A DNA stretch of 64,000 bases, taken from Coturnix japonica. Lineage: Eukaryota > Chordata > Aves > Galliformes > Phasianidae. Shown piece after piece: positions 27,101 through 37,964 of the stretch. Where the stretch lies: the NCBI RefSeq assembly GCF_001577835.2, contig NC_029521.1, forward strand, positions 5,690,213-5,754,212, written 5' to 3'. The notes under the pieces were generated by a model that saw nothing but the letters and a program-made list of their open reading frames with translations, was not told where the DNA came from and did not search any database. The stretch's first letter is position 1; each line of letters begins with the position of its first letter. A program made the translations under genes and the position numbers.

Positions 27101-30100
27101 AAATAAGAAGAAAATAGTCAGAGAAAAAGCAGGCCACAGAGGATACCAAATGTACAGCTCTGGGCGTTGAGGAGTGGCCATATTTCAGGCACTCCTATTT
27201 CAGAGGAGCAGGAAAAAAGGTCTCCTTGCAGGAGACAGAAAGGACTGGGAAGTAAAGCTCATTGCAGCATCACATGGCTTTGAGGAGAAGCTGTAGCCTT
27301 AAGTTTTCATTATGTATTATATATCACAAATTGGCTAATCAGTTACTTAATGGGTTAGGTATCTAAATGCAAATGATGGACCTCAATGTGATAGCGTGAT
27401 GACAACATAGTTTTTAACTATCTCTTCATTTTCTTTTTTCATTTCCTGCCCCTCAACAGCTCAGTCCCCTGTATATAAAACTCATACACTTCTCCTCCAT
27501 ACCCTCATTATCTTTGTTTCCCCTCTTCCTACTGCTTCTGTTGCAACTTTACCCAATTGTACTGGCCCATGCAACTTCAAATACTTGCAAATCTTTACTT
27601 CCACTATTTCACTTCATCCACTGGGACTTCTGGATCCCTTTTCAATTATCTAGGGAATTAAACAGCTGAAGCCAACAGGGATCTTTAGTAGAGAAGTATA
27701 TTTGTTAAAGTATTTCCCTTTTGAGAACGTCTCAGGGAATGCAGATCTAGCAAGTCACGCCATATTTTCACTTTAAAAATTCTGGCTGCTGCATTTCTGC
27801 AGCATCTAAGGCATTAGTGGGAGTACATTGAAAGTGGAAATGAGTTAACTAAAAGGCAGTACTTTGCACTAGAAAGAATCGTCCTCCTCTACTGTTCACA
27901 CTGCATATGAAATAGTCTGTGAGCAGAAGTGAGACGAACAAAGCCTGTCTGGCACTGATGATGTCAATCTCTTTAAAGGAAGGATTCAACTGTGGGGACA
28001 CCCTATTGCTGTAGACTGGGCAGAACCAGAAGTGGAGGTGGATGAAGACACGATGTCATCAGTAAAAATCCTCTATGTGAGGAACCTCATGCTCTCTACC
28101 ACTGAAGAGACCATAGAAAAGGAGTTCAACAACATCAAACAAGGTAGGAACTCACTGACATAGTAGCCCTCAAGTAAGTATGGCTACTGCAAATGGAAAT
28201 AATTTTTCATTCATAAAATGCCAAGAGACAAGAATAACAGTTTTTCCACTATAAAATGTTGGTGTGTAATGCCACAAAACTTGTCCTTAGCCTGAATGCT
28301 CCTATCCAACATGCACATCATGTCATTCCACTAAGGGCTGATAAATTTCCAGTTGCCGACGCTATTAACCTTTGTATGACAACTGGCAAATGGAAGAGAT
28401 CCAAAGTGATGCACCAGATGTTAGGAAGAAAATCTTTATGTGAAGGTGGTGAGATTGGAACAAGTTGCCCATAGAAGTTGTGGATACCCCCTCAGTGGAA
28501 GCATTCAAGGCTGGATGGGGCTGTGAGCAACCTGGGATAGAGGGAGGTGTCCCTGCCTACAGCAGGAGGTTGGAATGAGATGATCTCAAAGGTCCCTTTC
28601 AACAGGAACCAGGCTGTGATTCTATGATTTAATGAAGGAAATTAGGTATTCCTTCATGATATATACATACATATATATTTATATGCTGTCAGGTTGAGAT
28701 TTTCGAAAATCAAGTCTTTTTTGTGTGAACACTTCAGTGTTTCAAATTCACTTCACTGGCTTTCAAATGAGATTCTACTTATGAGTTACTCCAGCTTCAG
28801 AAAATTCCACCCAAAAACAACAAAGTAAAAATAACACATTTCTGCAGCTCTCCAAGCCACACAGTCCATTAGGCATTAGTAACTTACGCTTGGCAATGTA
28901 AAATTGCCTTTCATCTCATTCCTGCTAGCTTCCTTCTATTAATTTTTAAAAATACACTTCAGAGCTTTTTTTTTTTTCTTCTCTAATTTCTCATTTCTGC
29001 TCTGTACATTTTTTATTTTAAGTAGGCTGCAGCGCAAAGTCAGTATGAGATCTCCTTGAGACTTTTCTGTCCTTCTAATGATACCAGCTAATACCCAAAG
29101 TAACCACTAAGTTGTTCCCCCCAAATTAAATGCCATCCCATCCTCTTTACTATATCCTCCTTTGTTTATTCAGTTATGTTTCTGATCACTGAACTGCTCA
29201 CACTCCCCAGAAAAACAATTATATCTGTTCGAAACTTTGGTGACAGTCATCTGCTTTGCTCTTAAGAGAAATATTCTAGTGGTATAGCTTGGTTTGTTTA
29301 GCAATAGGGATTAGTACAACATGCCGGTGTACTACATATGTATGTCTTAACTGTTCAAATGTAGAACCTGAACTCTGAAAGAGCACACTTGCTTGTCAAG
29401 TTGCCCAGTATGTATCATGAGGAATAAAGGAATGCTACTATCTAACACCACATTGGAGTTAGAGAGTTTTCCTCCTGGGTTTTGAATGACACTAGTACAA
29501 CAGAGGACTTGCTTCTCCTTCAGTTCACCTTTTTGTCACTTAATTATTTTACTTCTTATTCTGGAAATTGTATTGTTCTCTTAAGGACAGCTTTACTTCT
29601 TGTGGATGTAACCAGCTCTTAAAGCTGTGCCATGCTTTCAAAGGGAAATAGCCTGCCTAAGAGAAGTAGGTTTCTTAGCTTTGAGGAGAACAGACGCAGT
29701 TGAAGTTATGGCTGAGAATACAATCAAACAAGTCAGCTAGAGGCTGCAGTGATTCACCTTTTGCTTTGGTTATCTGTCCTCTTTGCTTCGTCCCACTTCA
29801 CTACCACTCTACTGATGTACACATTTGATCCAAGGAATTTGGGTGCTGTTTGGATAACAACAAACTATCCAACCAAAAGCTGTGATCCAGAGGTCCCCAT
29901 TGCAGAGCAATTGTCACCTCACCTCATCACCACACACACCACCAGGAACACTACTTACATATCCCAAGTTGTAATACCTTAGAAGTAACCCTTAAATCTG
30001 TGCCAAATCCAGAGATGAAGGGCTTCTGTATAAACAGGCATCACTGAAAATCCCTGCCCTCATTCCCTAGAGATCTTGGCAAAAATTCCCTTCCCTGGAA

Positions 30101-33100
30101 AATTTTCCATTCAGTTAAATGGTCTCCAGCCCTCACAGCTGAAGTGGGGTGATGCTAAAAGCAGGGTTCAATAATACAGCATGCTCTCAGGAGAGGAAGG
30201 GGGATTTTCAAAACCGAGGGAGTTAATTAAAACCTTGACTTGTAAACAAGGCATCAGCATACAATGCCTGTAATTTTGGGCTTAGAAAATAACTGTTTGA
30301 TCCCAGGGGGACAGAAAGGGCTGCTTACTGTCTCGGTGCCATTTTGCAGAGATGCAGGCTGCTCTGGCTGTGGGCTGGGACAGACTTCATTCATCCCCCT
30401 GGAGCTCCTGATGCTTCCCTCTAAACTCCAAAGAAATATTTTCTCTTCTGCAGTTATTTAAATGAGCACTTTCTTGCAGCAATAACATATTTCCCTGTGC
30501 ACCGGTTCGGCTTTAAAAGGGAAGAAATCAACAGAAGAGTCATTCTGCATCCATTAACAATATTTCCAAGATATGTTTGGGGGTGTATGTACATACAAAG
30601 TGTGTGTGAAAACACAGAGATGGCGACACACACAGTGCCATTACTTGTAACTAACCATGTCCCAGGTGCTTTGCTCAGCCCTTCAGATCTTATTTCACTT
30701 GAGATAATACAATCACTGTCTTCATTTTTCCATGGTATATACATTGTAAGAGGTAAGAAGAAACCATACACTCTTCGACTTAGTCAGCTTTTGCTATCCA
30801 AGGGCTCACAGCCCAACTCAATTGCTCATTCTGATCTATACATTCCCACAAACACCTATTTTCAACTGACATTCCAATGTTTTCCATAGGTGCAGTAGAG
30901 AGAGTAAAGAAAATCAGAGACTATGCCTTTGTGCACTTTAACAAAAGAGAAGATGCGGTCCATGCTATGAAAGCCTTGAATGGGAAGGTAAAACTGTTGT
31001 AAATGTGAATTTGTGGGACCTATTTATACAACAATACATATAACGCAGCTAAAACAAAGCTGCCTGCCTCATTAGCTACAAGAAATAGCTAGAAGGTCCT
31101 CGCTTTTTTCATTCCACAGGTTGATTTTAGTGTGGAGGAGGGGGAGGGGGGAAAAAAAAGACAAAACAGTGCCAAAATAAGATCTAGAAAAAGAAAGGTT
31201 TCGAGTGCTCTCAGCTTGTGCTCTCATACTTAGTTCACATTTGCCAACAGAAACACTGGAAGGGAAGCACGTGAATGGCAGAGGGACAAACAAGGTCAAC
31301 TTTTAAACATCTGCTCCAAATTTGGAGTCAGACTTGCAAGGAGCTTCCTGTGCTTTTTTGCACTGCATGCAATTCACAGTGCTGTAATGCAAGAGTTTTT
31401 CCCAAAGAGGTCTTATTACTAGGAACAGGATTAACACCTCATGCTGAGCCCCATAGGAGGACATATAATCTGGCTAACCTACATACTGCTTTGGAGGGAA
31501 GGGAGGCTTTTCAAAAGGTTTCACAACATCCAAGGGCTGGATGCTTTCTACAGGTTGAATATTCATTTACCCAATGCCTTCTTCCACCCATGGGTGGGAG
31601 ATTTGTTCTGATTCAGGTGGTTTTCCTTATTTTCCGTTTCTATTAATAAACCACTTGGGGAAGCTGCCTTCTTAGGATAATCCTCTTGAATTTTGGATGC
31701 TGCCTCACCCTTGTGCTTCCTCTGGTGTGCAGGTGCTGGATGGGTCCCCCATTGAGGTTACATTAGCCAAACCTGTTGACAAGGACAGCTATGTTCGATA
31801 TACCCGGGGCACAGGTGGCAGAGGAGCTGTGCTGCAGGGAGAATATACCTATGCCTTTGGCCATGTCTACGACCCCGCTGCCACGTACTTGGGTGCCCCA
31901 GTGTTCTATGCACCCCAAGCCTATGCAGCCATACCCAACCTCCACTTCCCAGCCACCAAAGGCCTCAGCAGGAGCATCATCCGGCCCCCATCCATCAGAG
32001 GTAACTCCAGTCTTGACAATACTCAGCTCTAACAAACTAACTCTTCCTGCATTTGGGTGCTATTACCTTGTTCAGTTCTGGACTTAGGCCTTGCCCTGGA
32101 TCCTGCATCCCTTTGAGAGAGGGATAGAAAAGAGTTTGTAGTCTCTGTCCTTCCCAAAAGGCATGGTCACATTCCAGCAGACTAATCAGGGAATGAAAAA
32201 ATAACCATTCCCCAGAGCAAGCTTGAAACAGCTTCCAGATCTCTCTCCTTCCAGGGTAAATAAGCTGAGAATCCTCCTGGTTTTGCCCCAGCAGGGAAAA
32301 CCAAATAAGACAACTTTCCTTGCCCTTCAAAGCCAGCTCCCTCAACCGGCCACAGGCAGTGCCCTTTGTGGTGGATCCCCTTCACTCTGAAACCCACAAG
32401 GAAACTTTTACCAGTCCTAGATTTTTTTGACCCAAAGCTGCTGCATTTTCCAGGGAGTTTAAAATTGTTATGATGTCTTCAGCTCCATAGCCAAAGGGAT
32501 CTCAGTGTGCTAAGGTGCCAGCCCACCAGCCCTGCAGTCTTTTGTACTCCCCAGACTCCCAAGCAGGGTTCCTTAAACAAAAATGTAATGGGGGTTGAAA
32601 AATAGGCTTTGTTTCATATACAGGGGAGTAGATGTCAACTATCCAAGTTCCTCAAGAAAGTGAAATTATACTGGTGGGTAGTGAGCGATGCTTAAATCTT
32701 GATTACAAAACTGACTTGTGCATGAGCTGGGTGGAAAGTTGTACCTCCCCTTGGCTGCTTAGGGCAGAGGAGATGGAACTGGGTCAAGAGGAAGCAGGGT
32801 TCCCCCAGCAAGTCACACCTCCACCCAGTCCAGATGCAGAAGATGCAGCAATGATGCTGAACCACAGCAATAGGCTGCTGGGGGCACCTGCCTACCTCCT
32901 TCCCAAACTCCAGCTTCCCAAGACAAAAGTTAGTGAGCCTAACTTTTCCATTGCAGGGACAATCAGGGTAACTTTTCCGGTGATTTGATTCAGTTTAATG
33001 CCTTCTTACATTCCTAGAAATTTACATGAATGTACCTGTAGGGGCTGCGGGAGTTAGAGGACTGGGAGGTCGCGGCTATCTGGTGTACACGGGCCTGGGG

Positions 33101-36100
33101 CGTGGATACCAGCTCAAAGGAGAAAAGAGGGGAGAGGATAAACTCTACGACCTCTTACCAGGAATGGAGCTCACGCCGATGAACCACGTCACACTAAAGC
33201 CTCAAGGCATCAAACTTGCTCCTCAGGTATGTGCAGGAAAGGTAGGCCAGGGAACTTAGCTTAACTTGCTACCAGAAAAACAGCCCCTGTTTGAATTTGC
33301 ATTGGTGATTGAAAACTACATCCATTCATAAATCTTTAAATACATGGAAAAAAAAGAAAAGATAATAGCACTATTTGCATCCTGCAGTGTGCATCTGCCT
33401 TGCTGGAGGACACTTCCTGCTCTCCTTTGAGGGAAATCCTTATGAGCTCCCATGGGTAACAGATGAAATCCAATTATGATTCTCCATCCTTAAAAACACT
33501 GTGGAGTAAAGAAATTCTCACCCAAAATGGACACAATAAATAAAATGCATCACTTGGGACTTCAACAAAGAATGATTTCACGCAAACAGAAAAATAATAA
33601 TGTCTTTGCTGGGAAAAAAATAGAATCGTCTGTTTTCCAAACTGGCCATGGCATTGCATAGAGCTCTGCTGCCACAGTGCTATTACTCCAATGCAGTACA
33701 ATGAAGGAATCATAGAATCACAGACTCACTCAGGTTGAAAAACACCTTAAGGATCATTGAGTCCAACCGTGACTTAACCATACTACTCTAACTAACAACC
33801 CTCTACTAAATCATGTCCCTGAGCACCACGTCCAAACTGTTTTTAAACACATCCAGGGATGGCGACTCAACCACCTCCCTGGGCAGCCCATTCCAGTTCT
33901 TTAACAACCCTTTCTTTAAAGAAGATTTTCCTGTTATCCAACCTAAACTTACCCTGGCACAACTTGAGGCCATTTCATCTTGTCCTGTCACCTGTCAGCA
34001 GTAAGAAACCAGCCCTGTTCTCACTGTAAGCACCTTTCAGATATTGGAAGAGTGCAATATGGTCTCCCATCAGCCTCCTTTTCCCCAGACTAAACAGCCC
34101 CAGTTCATTCAGTCTCTCCTCATAGGCCATATTATTCAAGGCTTCTTGCCTTCTCTGGACCTGCTCCAGCACCTCCATGTCCTTTCTGTACTGAGGTGCC
34201 CAAAACTGAACACAATACACAAGGTGAGGCCTCACCTGCTGAGTATAGGGGCAGAATGACTTCCCTAGTCCTGCTCATCATACCATTCCTGACACAAGCC
34301 AGGATGCCATTGGCCTTCTTGGCCACGCTGCTGGCTCATATTCAGCTGACCATCCACCAATGAAAAAATAATGGAGTGCATTATCTAGGTGCATATATGC
34401 ACGTAAGTTCATGCTATATCCCTACAGAGACTTTGGGACAGCAAGGAACAATTGTCACTGGAGCCAAGAAATTTGATGAACTGGCTTAGGTACATGCACA
34501 GAGCAGCAAACTTCAGAGCTATAGCTACAAGATGTAAAGCAGCATTAACATTTACATTTTAAATGTAGTTTTAAAGTAAGGTGTGCTGCAGGAAGGCTTG
34601 GACTGTAGATACTGTGGGTCTCGAGTCCAACCCAGTTCTCAGCTTCATGCTTGGGGATATTCCTATTTCAATAGACAATCAGAACTTTTGATCTTCCATC
34701 CTGCTTTGGGGTGCCAAATTGCCTTCCTGTGTCACTGAGATGTAGATCCTTCTGGCACTGAAAAATGGCTGGGGGGACCCCACCTTCTGCTCAAGCAGGA
34801 AAAGCCTCGAGACATAGCAACTCCTCAGCTGAGCACTGAGCCTGGTAGTTACCCCCACAGCTGGTGGGGAGCACAGGAACATGGCGTGGCATCAGACCCA
34901 AATGGGACAGAGAGCCTGTGGGTTAAAAATAAGAATACAAAGCAGAACCAAGAGCATTTCCAGAGAGTGATTCCTAATTACAGTGGAATAAGCTGTGCTA
35001 AAGTCCAAGGGCAATGCGATTCAGCATTTCTCTTTCAAACGAGGAACAGAAATCATGTATTGAAGCCTGAATAATTAATTGGATGGAAACGCAGCCTTTT
35101 CTTCTTTCTTTACACTGTACCCATTGAGGGAGGGAGGCACCAGAGCAGTGAAGATAGCAACTGTGGTACTTTCAGAGCATTAAAAGACATGCATAGATGG
35201 AGCTTCTGGGGAGAATTCAGAGAAAACCGTGCAGATAATAGAAACAGCAAAATGAAGCAGCTAATCAGCAAAATGACTTCCAACTTAATGGGGCAACAAT
35301 TAGCTTCTAGAATTGAGGCATTTTTAAGGTGTAGAACATTTAGATGAATCTTGTATTTCAAGGTGAGCTGTAATATCCTATCTGCTGTTTATTTTTACAT
35401 TGAGACCTGAGGAAACTGTCTCAGAACCCTGGAAAACCCTCTGTCAGGGAGGAGGTTGAGCAGCACAGGGGCTGGAGCTGGGACAAGAGGTGACGTGCAG
35501 CAATTAACCTGAGCAAATCCTTTCTTCCTCCTAGATCTTGGAAGAAATCTGCCAGAAAAATAATTGGGGACAGCCTGTTTACCAGCTCCACTCTGCAATT
35601 GGCCAAGACCAGAGACAGCTTTTCCTGTACAAAATCACCATCCCTGCCCTTGCCAGCCAGAACCCCACCATGTACGTAACTATCTGAGTTTTCCGAATTA
35701 AAAAAAGCACATTCCAACATCTGTCTGCAAAATACAATGGCACAAGTCTCTATTTCCAGGGCTTTTTGTTTGTCTCCTTTGTGTTTGTTTTGTTTGATAT
35801 TAGGGAGAAAATCATCCATAAGCTAAAATAATAATGATGATTTCTGCCATGCTTAGTGGGCTTCTCATGGTGGTTCAAGAATTACAGAAAGCTAGAAATT
35901 AGCAGACCAAGGGGTGCATATTAGAAGGAAAATGAAACATACAATAGTCCACAAAGGAAAAAGAAAACAGCTGGTAGGAACATGATGCTAATTAGGCTCC
36001 AAATATGATCTTAAGCACTTCTGATCTGAAATATTGTTTGTGGTATATTTTAATGAGAACAAAAGACTGCAGCAGGTTTGGTTGGTGTATTTTCTTTTGA

Positions 36101-37964
36101 TTGAAAATAGACAACACGCTCTGAAAAGATGCTGTGATCAAAATCAACACGGGACTGATAATCTCAGTGAATAAGCCAAGCTGCTACAAGGAGGGAGATA
36201 GTGTTAATGCATTGGTACAACAACACAACGTTTCTATTTGATGTGTGGTATCATGCCAACTACGATTGGATTAAAATATTGTGAAGGAAAGGCCTAGAGA
36301 GAAAAAAAAACAAAAGCAAGCTAATAGGTTGTTGTGTTCACAGCCATCCCTTCACACCTCCCAAGCTCAGCGCCTATATCGATGAAGCCAAAACCTACGC
36401 TGCAGAGTACACCCTGCAGACACTGGGGATTCCCACTGAAGGAGCAGAGGTACCTCCTGCAGCACCAGCTTTTCCAGGTATATGAATATCTGTACAGCAG
36501 AGGTCTCCTACAGTGTTATTTTTCCTACATTATTCCCTATATGTGTCAGGAATTAACACACACATAGCTGCTGAGGACAGAGTTGGTCATGCTCTGGTTT
36601 GCAGATGCCTCCCTTCAATTGGAGTGCCAAAGACACAGGACCAGATGTTTTCCACATCTGTGATGCATCACCTCTATGGACCTGGTGGCTGTGCCCAAGC
36701 CAATGCCACTCAAGTTGACTGATCTATGGTCAGTCATCCTCCCCTAGCATTCCAGCTCCCTTTGAATCAACACACCAAGTTTCACTTGCCAAAACAACGG
36801 CACAGCCATGAACACCAGATCTGATTCCTTCTCTCTCCCACCTCTACAGGGAGATTTATTGCTCCAGTTTGTTGGGAGCTTGTTCCCAACAACTCTTGTA
36901 ACGACCCAAAAGAGCTTGGGAAATCACGAAAAACATAAGCCAGGAGCAGGAATCCAGCTTGCAGGCATTGCACTGCGCTCCCCCGCATAATGGATATTCT
37001 GATGTAGTGGGAATAGCATTCGCCAAGCTGCACATGAGGAATGCATTAGTCAGTACTACTGAATTGTTTGGAGTGTCTCAAGGATGGATTAAAAAAAAAA
37101 AATCTATCCGTCTTCCTGCCACAGGAGTCCACAAAAGCCACAGAAAAATCAATTTGTCTGGGTTTGTGCAAGCTTCCGCAGTGTGGAAACCAAATGGGCT
37201 CTTTATTGAATCCAGTCCCCACTTATTGCTTAATTATAATCTCTCATTTTTCTTTCATCCACCCTTATTTATTTGTCTTGGAAATTCAACAAATAGACAC
37301 ACATTAATATATCTGCCAGCAGCACACACCGGTGCTTGGCTTGCACTCACTGGAGCCCCACACAGCTCAGGCCATGCCCAGGTAGCAGCTCATTTCTCTT
37401 AGGATTGTGCCAGATAATTTAAACAACATATTTCTTAATTCCCAACCAAATTGCGCCTCACTTCGCTAATGGAAAGAATACACTTTAAGCTACAACATTC
37501 AAATCATCATGAATTTCTCATGCTTTCCGCCAAGGTACCACCTTTAGTGAGGCAACATACTCCTTGCATTGCCCAATATCTCTGTACCAATGTCTTCTCT
37601 ATGAAAGATGACCAGGTTTTCTCTGCAGTGCTTCATTTCCTTTGTCACGTGCGGGAAGCTGTGTGCAGGACACCTCTCTTCCCTTTAAGAAGTTGCTTCC
37701 TACAAGATTCCTATAGACAGCAGGCTTCCCATCAAAAAACAAAATAACACCAGGCAATGGTGGCTTTTTAATGCCTTTTCATGAATCCACGTTTCTTTGT
37801 TTCCCCTCACAGGGTACACCATCGCTAACGCTGCCACAACAGTCACAGCCACTCAGCTCAAACAGGGGGTGACGATGGGACAGGATCTGGCCACATATGC
37901 AGCATATGAAGCCTACCCTGCCTTTGCAGTTGCTGCACGCAATGATGGCTATGGAGCATTTTAG
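21076..37964 (+). CDS. A1CF: A1CF, APOBEC1 complementation factor (complete, 11 coding exons)
   Basis: A1CF is an hnRNP-like RNA-binding protein that docks the deaminase APOBEC1 on apoB mRNA in mammals and shuttles between nucleus and cytoplasm. Joining 21076-21174, 23376-23510, 24211-24341, 25465-25703, 27979-28143, 30890-30987, 31733-32000, 33018-33226, 35535-35671, 36344-36477 and 37813-37964 gives 588 codons with every phase matching and GT..AG introns, against 594 residues in the human long form. Domains: RRM1 about 56-133, RRM2 136-218, RRM3 231-303, an Arg/Gly/Tyr-rich middle, and a double-stranded RNA-binding domain about 445-522. The ATG context ACAATGG is strong. The protein is very similar to the mammalian one and appears intact. 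Gene context: divergent from PRKG1, convergent with ASAH2. The shorter introns contain nothing I recognise. The paralogue RBM47 is excluded by the near-identity to A1CF throughout. Confidence 0.96.
21842..21857 (+). promoter_or_regulatory. Weak CTCF-like motif in A1CF intron 1
   Basis: GCACTAGATGGCACAA matches 14 of 16 positions of the CTCF core consensus on the plus strand. A single motif at this quality is often unoccupied. Confidence 0.3.
22036..22075 (+). repeat. TTTG/TTTA simple repeat
   Basis: Tetranucleotide run TTTATTTATTTGTTTG... in A1CF intron 1. Probable microsatellite. Confidence 0.8.
22725..22859 (+). repeat. Purine-rich tract in A1CF intron 1
   Basis: About 135 bases almost entirely A and G with only scattered pyrimidines. 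GAAA and GGA units without strict periodicity. Confidence 0.75.
23376..23510 (+). CDS. A1CF: A1CF coding exon 2
   Basis: Residues 34-78. Contains the Gly/Pro-rich lead ([15 protein letters not shown]) and the start of RRM1 with RNP2 CEIFIGKL. Acceptor CCATGGTAG, donor GTAAGA, phase 0 on both sides. Confidence 0.95.
24211..24341 (+). CDS. A1CF: A1CF coding exon 3
   Basis: Residues 79-121 plus two bases. Second half of RRM1 with RNP1 RGYAFVTF. Acceptor TGATTTGCAG, donor GTAAGT. Confidence 0.95.
24701..24784 (+). repeat. Uninterrupted purine microsatellite (GGAAA/GAAA) in A1CF intron 3
   Basis: 84 consecutive purines built from GGAAA and GAAA units, without one pyrimidine. Such homopurine runs can form intramolecular triplexes and are usually length-variable. 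Confidence 0.9.
25465..25703 (+). CDS. A1CF: A1CF coding exon 4
   Basis: Residues 122-201 plus one base. Holds most of RRM2, RNP2 CRLFVGGI and RNP1 NRGFAFVEY. Acceptor TTATCCACAG, donor GTTTGT. Confidence 0.95.
25704..27978 (+). other. A1CF: A1CF intron 4
   Basis: 2.3 kb. No repeat family or second exon recognised; AT-moderate unique sequence. Confidence 0.7.
27979..28143 (+). CDS. A1CF: A1CF coding exon 5
   Basis: Residues 202-256 plus one base. Ends RRM2 and starts RRM3 (RNP2 KILYVRNL). Acceptor CTCTTTAAAG, donor GTAGGA. Confidence 0.94.
28144..30889 (+). other. A1CF: A1CF intron 5
   Basis: 2.7 kb. Contains a CR1 fragment at 28.4-28.6 kb and a short AT-rich run near 28655-28685. Otherwise nothing recognised. 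Confidence 0.7.
28411..28632 (+). mobile_element. CR1 LINE fragment (3' end)
   Basis: Sense CR1 tail: CAGATGTTAGGAAGAAAATC, GGAACAAGTTGCCCATAGAA, GCATTCAAGGCTGGATGGGG, CTGTGATTCTATGATTT end. 5' truncated. Confidence 0.88.
30890..30987 (+). CDS. A1CF: A1CF coding exon 6
   Basis: Residues 257-289. Second half of RRM3 with RNP1 RDYAFVHF. Acceptor TTTTCCATAG, donor GTAAAA. Confidence 0.94.
31733..32000 (+). CDS. A1CF: A1CF coding exon 7
   Basis: Residues 290-378 plus one base. End of RRM3 ([14 protein letters not shown]) and a Tyr/Pro/Ala-rich linker that in mammals includes part of the nuclear targeting region. Acceptor TGGTGTGCAG, donor GTAACT. Confidence 0.94.
33018..33226 (+). CDS. A1CF: A1CF coding exon 8, with alternative acceptor
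   Basis: Residues 379-448. [19 protein letters not shown] motif followed by the lead into the double-stranded RNA-binding domain. Two acceptors are present: CATTCCTAG before 33018 and GTACCTGTAG before 33042. Using the second drops 24 bases (EIYMNVPV) and keeps frame, as in the mammalian short isoform. Donor GTATGT. Confidence 0.94.
33227..35534 (+). other. A1CF: A1CF intron 8
   Basis: 2.3 kb, about a quarter of it an antisense CR1 fragment. The rest is unique sequence without recognised features. Confidence 0.7.
33709..34345 (-). mobile_element. CR1 LINE fragment (ORF2 C-terminal part and 3' end)
   Basis: Largest antisense CR1 copy in the window. It starts with the 3' end ATCATAGAATCACAGACTCA and runs back into ORF2. 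On the minus strand a reading [20 protein letters not shown] is typical of the region after the CR1 reverse transcriptase, followed by [20 protein letters not shown]. 5' truncated and decayed, lying inside an A1CF intron opposite to the gene. Confidence 0.92.
35535..35671 (+). CDS. A1CF: A1CF coding exon 9
   Basis: Residues 449-493 plus two bases. Core of the double-stranded RNA-binding domain ([18 protein letters not shown]..). Acceptor TTCCTCCTAG, donor GTACGT. Confidence 0.94.
36344..36477 (+). CDS. A1CF: A1CF coding exon 10
   Basis: Residues 494-538 plus one base. End of the double-stranded RNA-binding domain ([18 protein letters not shown]), then an Ala/Pro-rich stretch shorter than the human poly-Ala segment. 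Acceptor GTTCACAG, donor GTATAT. Confidence 0.92.
37813..37964 (+). CDS. A1CF: A1CF coding exon 11 (terminal)
   Basis: Residues 539-588 and TAG at 37962-37964. C terminus [20 protein letters not shown] ending DGYGAF, like mammalian DGYGTF. Acceptor CCCCTCACAG. Confidence 0.94.

Noticed and set aside
33709-34345. Possible host gene from the minus-strand reading [13 protein letters not shown]
   Set aside because: This is the CR1 ORF2 C-terminal region with the CR1 3' end attached, not a host gene.
36440-36452. Alternative GT donor (GAG-GTACCT) inside A1CF exon 10
   Set aside because: Phase 0, incompatible with the phase-1 acceptor of exon 11; use would shift the frame of the terminal exon.
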